A DNA stretch of 64,000 nt, taken from contig NC_066544.1 in the NCBI RefSeq assembly GCF_024679095.1, positions 3,655,438 to 3,719,437 on the forward strand, in the 5' to 3' direction. This DNA comes from Eriocheir sinensis (lineage: Eukaryota; Arthropoda; Malacostraca; Decapoda; Varunidae). The notes beneath the pieces are model-generated. The model saw only the letters and a program-made list of their open reading frames with translations, ran no database searches and was not told the DNA's origin. This document shows positions 19,671 through 29,358 of the stretch, piece after piece (position 1 is the stretch's first letter; each line of letters begins with the position of its first letter). The position numbers and the translations under genes were made by a program.

Positions 19671-22487
19671 AATGATACCTCCACCCATGTTTATTTTCCC
19701 GACACATAATCATGGAGGGCTCCATAGCTTGGAGGTCATTAGCCCCAACTCTGTTCGCTAATGACTGTGGCATCCAACCATATCACTAATACTACCTGAC
19801 ACTAAATCACCCATCATCTATTACGTCTAGATCCCCCTTTCCTTCCCTACTCAAGTCACTCCCGACCCACCCTAATGTCACTCTCCACCACTGTGGCTTC
19901 ATAGTCCATATTGGAGATGTTGGTGGCTTTTGGGCCAGAGTGTCTGGTGCCCCTGAGACATAGGATGGCCGATCTGAGCAGGGAGAACGAGAGACGACAC
20001 CTCATCCAGGCGATAACGTGACTCCTTGGCTGATGCTAATTTTCTGAGATTAGTTCCGCGAGGCGTGCGTAGAAGCATTGGGCCCTGGGACCCATCCCGC
20101 CGGATGTGGTGAAGACGAGGGGGGTGAAGCTGCCCTGATCCACATGTTGGATTCTTTCACCGTATGCCCTTGTCTTCTCCTGCTCGTTCCTGTGGTGGGC
20201 GGCTTGCAGGGGCAACTCACGGTGACAGGCAGCCATCGGGTCGAATATGCGGATGTCCATGAACGCCCGCTGTCCGCTCACCCAGAATCCGCGGGCACTT
20301 ACATCAACCCGTGCCTCCTGTAAGGTATTGGCCGTCCTGAACCGAAGGTGTTCGCCGTCCAGGGGAAGCAGTGCCGGCTCGGTAGTGACGTCTTGGCATA
20401 CCTCCCCGAGCATGCTGGCTGTCAGATCCCTCACTTCATCGTGTCGAATACAGACGAAGCCTCCTTTTTTACATGTCATGGTGTGGGTGACATCATTTGG
20501 TGATCCACATGTACAGAGATCAGGCAGTCCCTCAATCGGCCAGCCATATCTCAGAGCAATGGCGTCGACAAATTCTTGTTTGTTGAGGCTGAAGCCCTTT
20601 GCTCTGATTGGTAATGACTTTAGCCAGTTAGAGGCGCCTGCCTCCTGTGCTGTGTGTATTTTTCTACCCATTTCTGTGGACAGGTGGTGTGTAAGACGGT
20701 CCTGCTCGTCTTTTTGGGCCTATTGCCTTTCTTCTGAGATTTTTCTTTTAATATCTCTTATTTCTGTTTGGTCTATCTCGCCCTCTGCCTCCTGAGCGAT
20801 GATCCTGTTGATGAGTGACCTGGTAAGGCTGATGGAGTTTTGGTTCTCCTTATCAGCCAGCTTCTCAGGGTTGGTGATTCCCATCCCACCCAGTCTTGGG
20901 GGAAGTGCTAGCATATCCCTCTCCTCCTCCCCCAAAGCATGAGATTTCACTAGCACCGGCAAAAATACATTCTTGACGGCATTTTCCAGTGGTCGGAGGA
21001 GTGGACTGATGCCAGGGATGGTGCGCATCAAGAACGTCCACCGATGTTGGATGCCGTGGGTGTACGCTGAATAGGCAGCGTGTGGCTCAGTCTTGGCAAT
21101 GGCAGACAAAGCTTCTATTTCCTTCACCCATTCAGCTACTTTGTCTCCCACGTACTCCTTCTTATATACCTCTGTCCCGATCACTGCACCTAAGTGTCGT
21201 TGTCCGTCTTTTGTCACAATGACGCCACTTCCTCTAAAAGTTTCTGCGGCACGGTCATAATGTTCAGGTTTGACAATAAGGACAGACTTGGTGGCGTTAG
21301 GGATGTATCCTATCTCAGGGCCGGCGGTGTTCACAGTGTCCCACCACCCTTTTAAGTCTGAGATTTTACCAGCACCTGAGAGGTCATCCGCATAAGCCAT
21401 CTGTTTCACCCGTGTTTGTGCGTACGGGAGTTCATTTTGGAGGATTGATAGGCCCAGGGCGTACATAGCCATGGCTATTGGGTCACCTCGTGTTGTTCCC
21501 TCAGATGATTTTAACACTTTCACTTTTCCACTGTGGCTATTTATGTATAAGTCGGTCGGGTATGTATAGGTATTTTCGACATACATAGCTAAGCTAGGGC
21601 ACTTGGTTTTAATGTTGTGTATCATAGTCTTTCTATTTATTGTGTTGAAGGCATTTTTGGCGTCAACAAGAAGCACTGCTTCGCACTCCACGTGGTCGAA
21701 TATCTCCCGCATGGCATGGACTGCTGCTTCTCCTCCTGCCTGCTGCCCCGCACAAACTTGGAGGTTCCCTGCTGCCATTCTCACATCTTCTTTGACGACA
21801 GCCATGATGCATTTGCCTACGATGCGCCGCAGGACTTCTCCGACTCCTATAGGCCTGCATCCCGGCCTCTTGTCCAGGGGAATGAGACGGCATGCCGTCA
21901 GGGCGTCCACATAGTGGCAGCTGGAGGAGGCGAGTTTTCTTGCCAGTGCTGCAATGGTGTTGCGCAAGTCACCAGCTGCATTGCCAAAGTTGGCGCTGCT
22001 CAGCAAGCTTCGCCATGCCCGTGCATCAAGTCCTGAGGGCCCCGCGCTGCCACGAGTTTGGAGGGCCTTCTTCCACACCATCTCTCCTGTTATCCTTTCG
22101 TATATAACTGGATTCGGTGGTTGGTGACATCCAGCCAGTCTCAGTCCCTTCAGGTCACTCTGTGGAGGATGTTTTTCCTTGAGATGATTGATCGTGTCCC
22201 TGGTGAGTGGAAGCACACCCCGTGTGGAATTTTCTGACAAGGCTCGTGTTGCAGACGCAACATTGCCTTGTCGCATTTTGTTTGCAAACTTCCGGGCCCT
22301 GTCTTCTGTGGAGGTGTTGTTTTGTTGGGGTCCGGGGAGCCTCTCCTGTATGGCCCTAGCTTCTCCAAGGAGGGAATCTAACTCGGAAGTTTGCCACAAG
22401 GCAACTCGCCTTCTTAATGCCTCGATATTTTCGGCTTGTTTGATTTTTGGGTGTGCTTTTTGGAGGAAGAGATGGGGGAGAGTGAAT
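19671..22487 (-). mobile_element. RLE-type non-LTR retroelement, copy 1
   Basis: The unit lies between two (ACT)n tracts. Its 3' terminus (minus strand ...GGTATCATTTATG) meets TAG repeats at 19671. Its 5' end is truncated inside the coding region at about 22487, where TAG repeats resume. It encodes RT plus a C-terminal restriction-like endonuclease, the plan of R2/R4/Hero-type non-LTR elements that often use specific target sites. Copy 2 shares the same 3' terminus against the same repeat. Confidence 0.85.
19856..22487 (-). pseudogene. RT plus restriction-like endonuclease of RLE copy 1
   Basis: The polymerase would copy the element RNA at the nicked target. RT landmarks in order: GPSGLDARAWRSLL, CRPIGVGEVLRRIVGK, VLLVDAKNAFNTINR (motif A), EGTTRGDPIAMAMYALG, and catalytic QMAYADDLSGAG near 21.39 kb. 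PHAAYSAYTHGIQH and ALPPRLGGMGITNP follow. The C-terminal domain has a Cys/His box CTCGSPNDVTHTMTC, an IRHDEVRDL segment and a PD-(D/E)xK-like core (RVDVSARGFW, RAFMDIRIFDP). Two in-frame TAG codons break it: one at 20720-20722, and one at 20036-20038 where copy 2 has Lys and continues another ~60 codons. The N-terminal DNA-binding region is absent through truncation. It belongs to a widespread, mostly uncharacterised family in marine invertebrates; the clade (Hero-like or other) is uncertain. Confidence 0.8.
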
Positions 22488-22521
22488 ACAACTACTACTA
22501 CTACTACTACTACTACTGCTG

Positions 22522-22556
<35 letters not shown>

Positions 22557-22729
22557 GCTGCTGCTACTACTACTACTACCACTACTACACCTACTACTAC
22601 TACTACTACTTTCACGACTACTTCTACTAACACTAATTCTACTACTACTAGTACTACTACTACTACTGCCACTTTTACTACTACTACTACACCTACTACT
22701 ACTACTACCGCCACTACTACTAATATTAT

Positions 22730-22767
<38 letters not shown>
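22488..22767. repeat. (ACT)n microsatellite, interrupted
   Basis: ACT units with GCT, ACC, ACA, TTC and ATT variants over about 280 bp, between the truncated 5' end of RLE copy 1 and the 3' terminus of RLE copy 2. An internal segment (TTTCACGACTACTTCTACTA, near 22608) recurs near 23800. The two tracts therefore share descent rather than arising independently. Confidence 0.95.
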
Positions 22768-22768
<1 letters not shown>

Positions 22769-23744
22769 ATAAATGATACCTCCACCCATGTTTATTTTCC
22801 CGACACATAATCATGGAGGGCTCCATAGCTTGGAGGTCATTAGCCCCAACTCTGTTCGCTAATGACTGTGGCATCCAACCATATCACTAATACTACCTGA
22901 CACTAAATCACCTATCATCTATTACGTCTAGATCCCCCTTTCCTTCCCTACTCAAGTCACTCCCGACCCACCCTAATGTCACTCTCCACCACTGTGGCTT
23001 CATAGTCCATATTGGAGATGTTGGTGGCTTTTGGGCCAGATTGTCTGGTGCCCCTGAGACATAGGATGGCCGACCTGAGCAGGGAGAACGAGAGGCGACA
23101 CCTCATCCAGGCGACAACGTGGCTCCTTGGCTGATGCTTCTTTTCTGAGATTAGTTCCGCGAGGCGTGCGTAGAAGCATTGGGCCCTGGGACCCATCCCG
23201 CCGGATGTGGTGAAGACGAGGGGGGTGAAGCTGCCTTGATCCACATGTTGGATTCTTTCACCGTATGCCCTTGTCTTCTCCTGCTCGTTCCTGTGGTGGG
23301 CGGCTTGCAGGGGCAGCTCACGGTGACAGGCAGCCATCGGGTCGAATATGCGGATGTCCATGAACGCCCGCTGTCCGCGCACCCAGAATCCGCGGGCACT
23401 TACATCAACCCGTGCCTCCTGTGAGGTATTGGCTGTCCTGTACCGAAGGTGTTCGCCGTCCAGGGGAAGCAGTGCCGGCTCGGTAGTGACGTCTTGGCAT
23501 ACCTCCCCGAGCATGCTGGCTGTCAGATCCCTCACTTCATCGTGTCGAATACAGACGAAGCCTCCTTTTTTACATGTTATGGTGTGGGTGACATCATTTG
23601 GTGATCCACATGCACAGAGATCAGGCAGTCCCTCAATCGGCCAGCCATATCTCAGAGCAATGGCGTCGACAAATTCTAGTTTGTTGAGGCTGAAGCCTTT
23701 TGCTCTGATTGGTAATGACGTTAGCCAGTTAGAGGCGCCTGCCT
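22768..23744 (-). mobile_element. RLE-type retroelement, copy 2 (5'-truncated)
   Basis: The 3' UTR and RLE domain are nearly identical to the equivalent part of copy 1. The element starts at TAAATGATACCTCCACCC beside (ACT)n and ends abruptly at CTCCTGTG|CTACTAC (minus strand AGTAG|CACAGGAG). The coding part (22957-23744) is open from the truncation point to a TGA at 22957-22959. It contains the CACGSPNDVTHTITC box, IRHDEVRDL, RVDVSARGFW and RAFMDIRIFDP. The C-terminus extends past the point where copy 1 stops, with a conserved tail through CLRGTRQSGPKATNISNM. This shows the probable natural end of the family protein. Confidence 0.85.
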
Positions 23745-23828
23745 CCTGTGCTACTACTACTACTACTACTGCTACTGCTACTGCTACTACTATTATTATC
23801 ACGACTACTTCTACTAACACTAATTCTT

Positions 23829-23860
<32 letters not shown>

Positions 23861-23942
23861 GCCACTTTTACTACTACTACTTCTACACCTACTATTACTA
23901 CTACTACTACTACCACCACTACAACTAATATTACTACTACTA

Positions 23943-23974
<32 letters not shown>

Positions 23975-23990
23975 GCTACTACTACTACTC
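23745..23990. repeat. (ACT)n microsatellite beyond RLE copy 2
   Basis: Interrupted ACT repeat that is not followed by another RLE copy. After 23990 the sequence becomes unrelated (CTAACCGCTGTTCC). This matters because it indicates that the repeat existed without the element and can be a target rather than only an element tail. Confidence 0.95.
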
Positions 23991-24204
23991 TAACCGCTGT
24001 TCCTACCACTATCATTAAACAATTACTACATTTTTTTATCACTATTACTACTAATACTAACGGAATAGAATTGTGTAGTCTATTTGAGGAGGAGGAGGAG
24101 GAGGAGGAGAAAAATACGAAAAAGGAGGAACTGGAAAGGAAAAGGAGAGACAGCTGATTGGGTGAGGTATGAGTGCGATGAATCTGCACAGATACTTTGA
24201 TAAC

Positions 24205-25118
24205 ATAAGAACATTAATACGTTAGAAGTCTGCAAGAGGCAGGTTGGTCTATACAAGGCAGCTCATGTACGTAAGCCTAACTCCACCTAACGTTACTATC
24301 CATGCATTTATCCAGCCTCTTCTTGAATGTATCTATGGTATTGGCATCCACGACATGACTGCCAAGAATGTTCCACTCATCCACCACTCTATTGGTAAAC
24401 CAATTCTTGCCTATGTCTTTGTTGAATCTGAATTTATCTAGCTTAAAGTCGTTTCTACGTGTCCTGCCTGGTTCTTTTACAAACAAAATCACATTAACAT
24501 CCCCTTTATTAAAGCCCTTCATCCATTTATAAACCTCGATCAAGTCACCTCGTAACCTTCGCCTTTCTAGAGAGTGTAGATTTAAATGCTTCAGTCTATC
24601 TTCATAAGGCAAGTTTCTTACCTCTTTAATAATTTTTGTCATCCTCCTCTGTACAGATTCTAACATTTTGATATCCATTCTATAGTAGGGTGACCAGAAC
24701 TGACTGCATAATCGAGATGAGGTCTCACTAGTGCTAAGTAAAGTTTCAGGATGACTTCAGTGCTCTTATTGCTTACGCTCCTCTAGATGAAACCCAGTAC
24801 TCTGTTTGCACGCTTTTTACTTTGAATGCATTAAGCCCTAGGACGGAGGCCAGTGCTCATTAAGACTCCAAAGTCTCTCTCACCCTCTCACGGACCTGCT
24901 CAGCGGAGTGTCATTTAACGAGTAATTGTGTGAGGGGTTATTCCTACCTACACTCAGAATACTACACTTCCCAACATTGAATTTTATCTGCCACTTTCCC
25001 ACCCAGTCATATAGTTTGTCTAGCTAATCCTGGAGAACGCTAGCGTCCTGGTCTGATTAGATTACTCTACCAATCTTAGCATCATCTGGGAACCTACTGA
25101 CATCACTGTTCATTCCTG
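24205..25118 (-). pseudogene. CR1-B LINE 3' fragment
   Basis: The tail side begins with ACATAAGAACATTAATACG. Then come the C-terminal segments KMLESVQRRMTKI, LHSLERRRLRGDLIEVYKWM and DKFRFNKDIGKNWFTNRVV, all matching the copy at 54.0-54.7 kb. Further up are the NFADDTK-adjacent 3' region and the stretch equivalent to 54.84-54.91 kb. One continuous frame (24277-24678) covers the C-terminal 133 residues. It is truncated near 25118, where unrelated sequence begins. Confidence 0.8.
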
Positions 25119-25235
25119 AACAAACACAGTGCCACACAAGACTCACTGAGACACGCAAACACAGTGTGACACTCCCCACTGGATTACTCACCACCCTGTG
25201 GATTACTCACCGCCTTTTTGGATTACTCTGCTCTC

Positions 25236-25505
25236 CTGTGCAGTGAGTTCCCATCAACAGTTCAGTGCAGTGAGTTCCCATCAACATTTCAGTGCAGTGA
25301 GTTCCCATCAACAGTTCAGTGCAGTGAGTTCCCATCAACAGTTCAGTGCAGTGAGTTCCCATCAACAGTTCAGTGCAGTGAGTTCCCATCAACAGTTCAG
25401 TGCAGTGAGTTCCCATCAACAGTTCAGTGCAGTGAGTTCCCATCAACAGTTCAGTGCAGTGAGTTCCCATCAACAGTTCAGTGCAGTGAGTTCCCATCAA
25501 CAGTT
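25236..25505. repeat. 27-bp minisatellite, about ten units
   Basis: Unit TTCAGTGCAGTGAGTTCCCATCAACAG repeats about ten times head to tail with almost no divergence; one unit has ATTTC for AGTTC. Because 27 is a multiple of three, several frames on both strands stay open as 9-residue repeats (for example AVSSHQQFS). No start context, signal or known domain supports a protein. Confidence 0.95.
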
Positions 25506-25509
25506 AGTG

Positions 25510-26040
25510 TCACAATGTTACATACTAAGCGTGCAGTGTTGTGTTACAGTACCTTCTTGGGCACTTGTTACGTCACCAGTGTCGTAACACTGGTGTGGTC
25601 AGGGGTCTTGGGAAAAGTTACAAAAAAAAAAAAAATACAAAAAACTGGGTTGGTTAGGCCTCAAAACACCAGGTTATTTCCCCCTTAACCGGACAACAAT
25701 AAAATGAAAATGAATAACTTAAAACAAAGGAAATGGTAAAACGGAAACGCAAAATTAATACAAAGATAATATATTTACAAAAAGTTATAAAATAAAAGTA
25801 CAGCCCAAGATTGCCTTAGCAAAACACACTCCTTTAAACACGAAATGTATACTACTCAACGAAAAAGCACAACCACTATTGAAAACACGTGGGCTGGGAG
25901 GCAGCGCGTAACACTAGGCAAAAGCGTGATAAACACGAGCACTAAAGGATAGCACACGAAAACACACACACCAAAAACCTTACCTTAAAACAGTAACGGC
26001 CCTTCCTCCGTCCATAAAAGAAAAGTAAATAAAAACACGC
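25510..26040. other. Unassigned sequence
   Basis: Contains an A13 run near 25622 and AT-rich sequence after 25690. No gene or recognisable repeat was seen. Confidence 0.4.
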
Positions 26041-26226
26041 ACGCCGACGGCGTGAAACGACTTGCTGAAGGCACAACGGACGTGGAGAGGAGGAAGGCCC
26101 GGGCCTACCTCGCTCGACTGTCGACGATACAGGAAAAACCCGCTGCTTCTTCTTCTTCTTTGGGGATTTACCCCCTAAATAGGAGGAACGGGCCTGTCAA
26201 AAGCGACGGCCCGTCGCAGGTGGGAA

Positions 26227-26444
26227 CCCGCCGGCTGGCGTGCCGGCGGGTGTAGGGACGCCTCCGTCGCCGCCACAGCCACGGGTAACAGCCGGCGAGC
26301 AGCGACGGAGGCACGGGCAGGCGCCCAGTAGACCCCCGTAGCGGTACTCGTGCGAGCAACCGACCGGTCGACTTGACTGCGGAGGGGTGGCCCAAAGCGA
26401 GGATGACCCCACGGGTCCATCTCGCCTCCGCAGAAGGGCCACCC
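26227..26444. repeat. GC-rich block with three successive stem-loops
   Basis: Inverted pairs: CCCGCCGG/CCGGCGGG at 26227-26250; GCCTCCGTCGC (26260) with GCGACGGAGGC (26302); CTGCGGAGG...GGTGGCCC (26377) with CCTCCGCAG...GGGCCACC (26425). The block is far richer in GC than the surrounding kilobases. Several frames are open on the minus strand, as expected for GC-rich DNA. Function unknown. Confidence 0.7.
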
Positions 26445-26587
26445 GGCTGCTCGCCCGAGGAGTGCTGGCGTTCCACTGAATCGCTTCTGACCCGGGTCAT
26501 TGCTTAAATGGGCTGTCCGCCGCCCTCGCCGCTCCGAGAGCGGGCTGCCAGACGTCGCCGGCGGGGCGGGACAAAAACTTCCCCACG

Positions 26588-27080
26588 ACAACTCAAAATA
26601 CATAAATATCCTAACCTAAACATAAAATAAAATATACATAATGTCATGATATTAAATGACGGGCAGGAAATACAAAAGGGAAGAACACCCCGAGGTAACA
26701 ACGACCTAGCCTAGGTCACCGCGTGGGTGATTGCTATGGCCCAGAACAAGGAGGCCGAATGGAAAATTCCAGGACCATTCCCGGCGTTACTAGACCGCTC
26801 CTCCAAACCGGAAATATCCGGTTCCCGCTGGGCCACAACTCACAATACATATTTTACATACAATACATAAATATCCAATCCTAAACATAAAAAGGAAATA
26901 TACATAATGTTATACAATACTCAGAAACGGGCAGGAGAAATGTAAATGAAGAGAACAGCCTGGCGGCAACATTGACCCCGGGCTGAGGAATTTCCGGGAA
27001 CCCTGGGTGGTAACTAGGCCTCGCTCCACCCCCCCCCCAAAAAAAAAACCCGGAAATATCCAGTTCATGCTGGGTCGGCG
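26588..27080. repeat. Diverged tandem duplication of about 245 bp
   Basis: The stretch 26588-26830 and the stretch 26832-27080 share an ordered series: AATACATAAATATCC, CTAAACATAAAA, AAATATACATAATGT, ACGGGCAGGA, AAATTCC/AATTTCC...GG, GGAAATATCC(G/A)GTTC.(C/T)GCTGGG. The units are separated by substitutions and indels. It precedes the gag fragment and may be the remains of paired terminal repeats, but no TG...CA ends were found. Confidence 0.65.
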
Positions 27081-27199
27081 TGTGTGGAAATACCACAGAA
27101 CAAAGGGTCACGGCAGGCCAAGTCGGTGACCCCAACGTGTCGGCAAAGAGAATAAAAAAAAAATGAAGGGCGGGTAACACACTGTGGTTCGCTCCCTGA

Positions 27200-27589
27200 G
27201 CCACTGAGGCCACTGGCACATACCAGCGCAGCCTCTTCGGCGTTAAGGACGACTTGCAGCCTGACGCCGTCGCCAAGTTAGTAGACGACTTCATGGCGAC
27301 TCTACCTGGACCAACAGCTTCTTCAGTGTCCTCCGTCGCTTCCCAGGACACCACTCAACTTGATCAACTCATCAAACACGTTTCCCTGTTCGCGACGAAG
27401 GTCATCTCTCTTCAGAAGCAGCTCCAGGACCGCCACCGCTCTCGCTCCCCCACTCCTCACCGACGCCAGCGCCATTTCCGTTCGAGGAGCCCAGGCCTTT
27501 GTTGGTACCACCACAACTTCGGCGACAAGGCCTCGAAATGTGCCGCCCCGTGTACATACAAGGCGCCAAACTTCAACGGCGAGTATTAG
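27200..27589 (+). pseudogene. gag fragment of an LTR retroelement
   Basis: The frame from 27200 (after a TGA at 27197) to the TAG at 27587 contains LVDDFMATLPGP, a Gln/Leu helix (LFATKVISLQKQLQDRHR), an Arg/Ser-rich basic patch (SRSPTPHRRQRHFRSRSP) and the end CWYHHNFGDKASKCAAPC. The CWYH..FG.KA..C..PC ending is characteristic of one class of metazoan Ty3/gypsy Gag. Only the C-terminal ~130 residues are present. It stands upstream of and in the same direction as the minisatellite and 3' LTR of element Y, so it may belong to that element. Confidence 0.7.
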
Positions 27590-27594
27590 TGCAG

Positions 27595-27905
27595 CATAAT
27601 GCGCGTCACCAACGCGCAACTCAATTCAGGTCAATTCAACGCAGCTCAACTCAGTGCAATGGAACTCAACGGAACTCACCGCGCAACTCACGACGCAACT
27701 GAACGCGCAACTCCGCGCACAACTCAACGCAACTCACCGCGCAACCCAACGCAACTCACCGCGCAACTCACCGCGCAACTCACCGCGCAATTCAACGCAA
27801 CTCACCGCACAACTCAACGCAACTCACCGCGCAACTCACCGCAACGCAACTTAACGCAATGCAACTCATTTCAACGCAACTCACGGCGCAACTCAACGCA
27901 ACACC
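27595..27905. repeat. Degenerate minisatellite inside LTR element Y
   Basis: Short units of the CAACTCACCGCG / CAACTCAACG type repeat for about 300 bp. The reverse complement of the same pattern (GTTGCGCTGAGTTGAG) occurs at 45540-45660, next to the other Y-element LTR in the opposite orientation. The minisatellite therefore travels with the element. Confidence 0.8.
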
Positions 27906-27962
27906 GTCCGTGCCACAACGCCCTTGCACCAGGAAGATTTCGTTCCTTCTTCCTCGTCACTA

Positions 27963-28316
27963 GGGGGTGGGGGGGGGTATTTGTAGCAATCACCGCTAAA
28001 GCCGTGTGCTCTTCTCCCCCGTGACTCAATGAAAATGGGTGCGGCAGCACATATTTCTTTATTTTATTATTGTGCTCTATGTTGTCCCGTGGCGTCCTCA
28101 TTGTTAACCTTTCTTGATAATTGTTTATCTTCAACTGTCTGTCCACGTCCTTCTAGTGTTCTCATATACATTTTGTACACCACATACAGCAACACTTCAA
28201 TGTCGTTTACACTATAAAACATTCACATACACGCATGTACACTTAACCACGTCTTTGATGTATTTTGTCTGTCTTAATGACCTCTATATATTTTTGTGAA
28301 TAAACAACCTTGACGG
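27963..28316 (+). repeat. Polypurine tract and 3' LTR of element Y
   Basis: A purine tract (GGGGGTGGGGGGGG, 27963-27976) is followed within a few bases by TGTAGCAATCACCGC at 27982, the TG start of an LTR. AATAAA at 28299-28304 is a plausible polyadenylation signal. The first 200 bp match, inverted, two copies at 45266-45460 and 46745-46936, which fixes the LTR start. The exact end is uncertain. Confidence 0.75.
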
Positions 28317-28434
28317 GTATTGGTTTTTCCTTTACCCGTGGTCCGACTAGCAGTTTGAGCACTCACTAAACACTAACAAACCTAGCTCTCCCCCAATGTC
28401 TAGCTCCCCAATCATATTCGCGTTGCTACCATGT

Positions 28435-28736
28435 GTTTCAGGCGCTATGAAACTCAGTTTTTCGAATATAACATTTTAACAAAGCGTCGGACAAGTATGG
28501 TATTTTGGAAGACGATGATTGATACCCCAACCTAATTGGCAAAAATAGGCTTAGGTGCCAAATGTGGATGATTACGGCACTTGTAAGAGTAACTTTAAGG
28601 CAAACTTCACTAAAATATACAGGCACGGGTAGCGAGGCTAGGTGCCGTCATCATGTACGCACTGCCTCTCGTTCAAGTCGTGACGTCAATGTGACGTTTT
28701 ACTATGAAGTAGTAGTAATCACTGACTCAACTGGTA

Positions 28737-28828
<92 letters not shown>

Positions 28829-28999
28829 TCAGCCCTATACATAGTGATGATGCTCATTTGAAATTATTATATATTTGCGAAAAAAATTTACTCGCAGGAA
28901 GTTACTTATCCTTTGCATGGAAAATACGGTCTTTGGTACAACATGCTGTAAGTATATAACATAGTGCAGTGGCTGAACTATTGTTACTGTGTGTGTGCA

Positions 29000-29068
<69 letters not shown>

Positions 29069-29339
29069 TGCCGGTTGAGATGATTACTACGTCATAGTTA
29101 CACGTCACGTGGACGTCACGAACGAGAGGCACCTAGCCTCGCTACCCGTGCCTGTATATTTTAGTGAAGTTTACCTTTAAGTTACTCCTACAAGTGCCGT
29201 AATCATTCACATTTGGCACCTAAACCTATTTTTGCCAGTTAGGTCGGGGTCTTAATCATCGTCTTCCAAAATACCATCCTTGTCCGACGCTTTGTTAAAA
29301 TGTTATATTCGAAAAACTGTGTTTCATAGCGCCTGAAAC
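28435..29339. mobile_element. Hairpin element with microsatellites inside its arms
   Basis: The left arm 28435-28823 and right arm 28988-29339 are inverted copies. GTTTCAGGCGCTATGAAAC faces GTTTCATAGCGCCTGAAAC, followed inward by TTCGAATATAACATTTTAAC, TGGTATTTTGGAAGACGATG, GCCAAATGTG and TACAGGCACGGGTAGCGAGG. The pairing continues into (TC)n(AC)n on the left and (GT)n(GA)n on the right. The loop is about 165 bp. No frame encodes a transposase. It interrupts a CR1 fragment. Likely a non-autonomous foldback/MITE element. Confidence 0.85.
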
Positions 29340-29358
29340 GCATAATAGTTAAGACTAA

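Noticed and set aside
19353..24189. Long frames of poly-Val, poly-Ser, poly-Thr or poly-Leu through the ACT repeats
   Set aside because: They are translations of trinucleotide microsatellites. Where they join real RLE coding sequence (for example at 22487) the repeat is only flanking DNA at the truncated 5' end.
25236..25505. CRISPR-like array
   Set aside because: Units are contiguous 27-bp repeats without unique spacers, in a eukaryotic repeat context.
26168..26603. Overlapping long minus-strand frames in the GC-rich block
   Set aside because: Several phases are open together because stop codons are rare in GC-rich DNA; no motif was seen.
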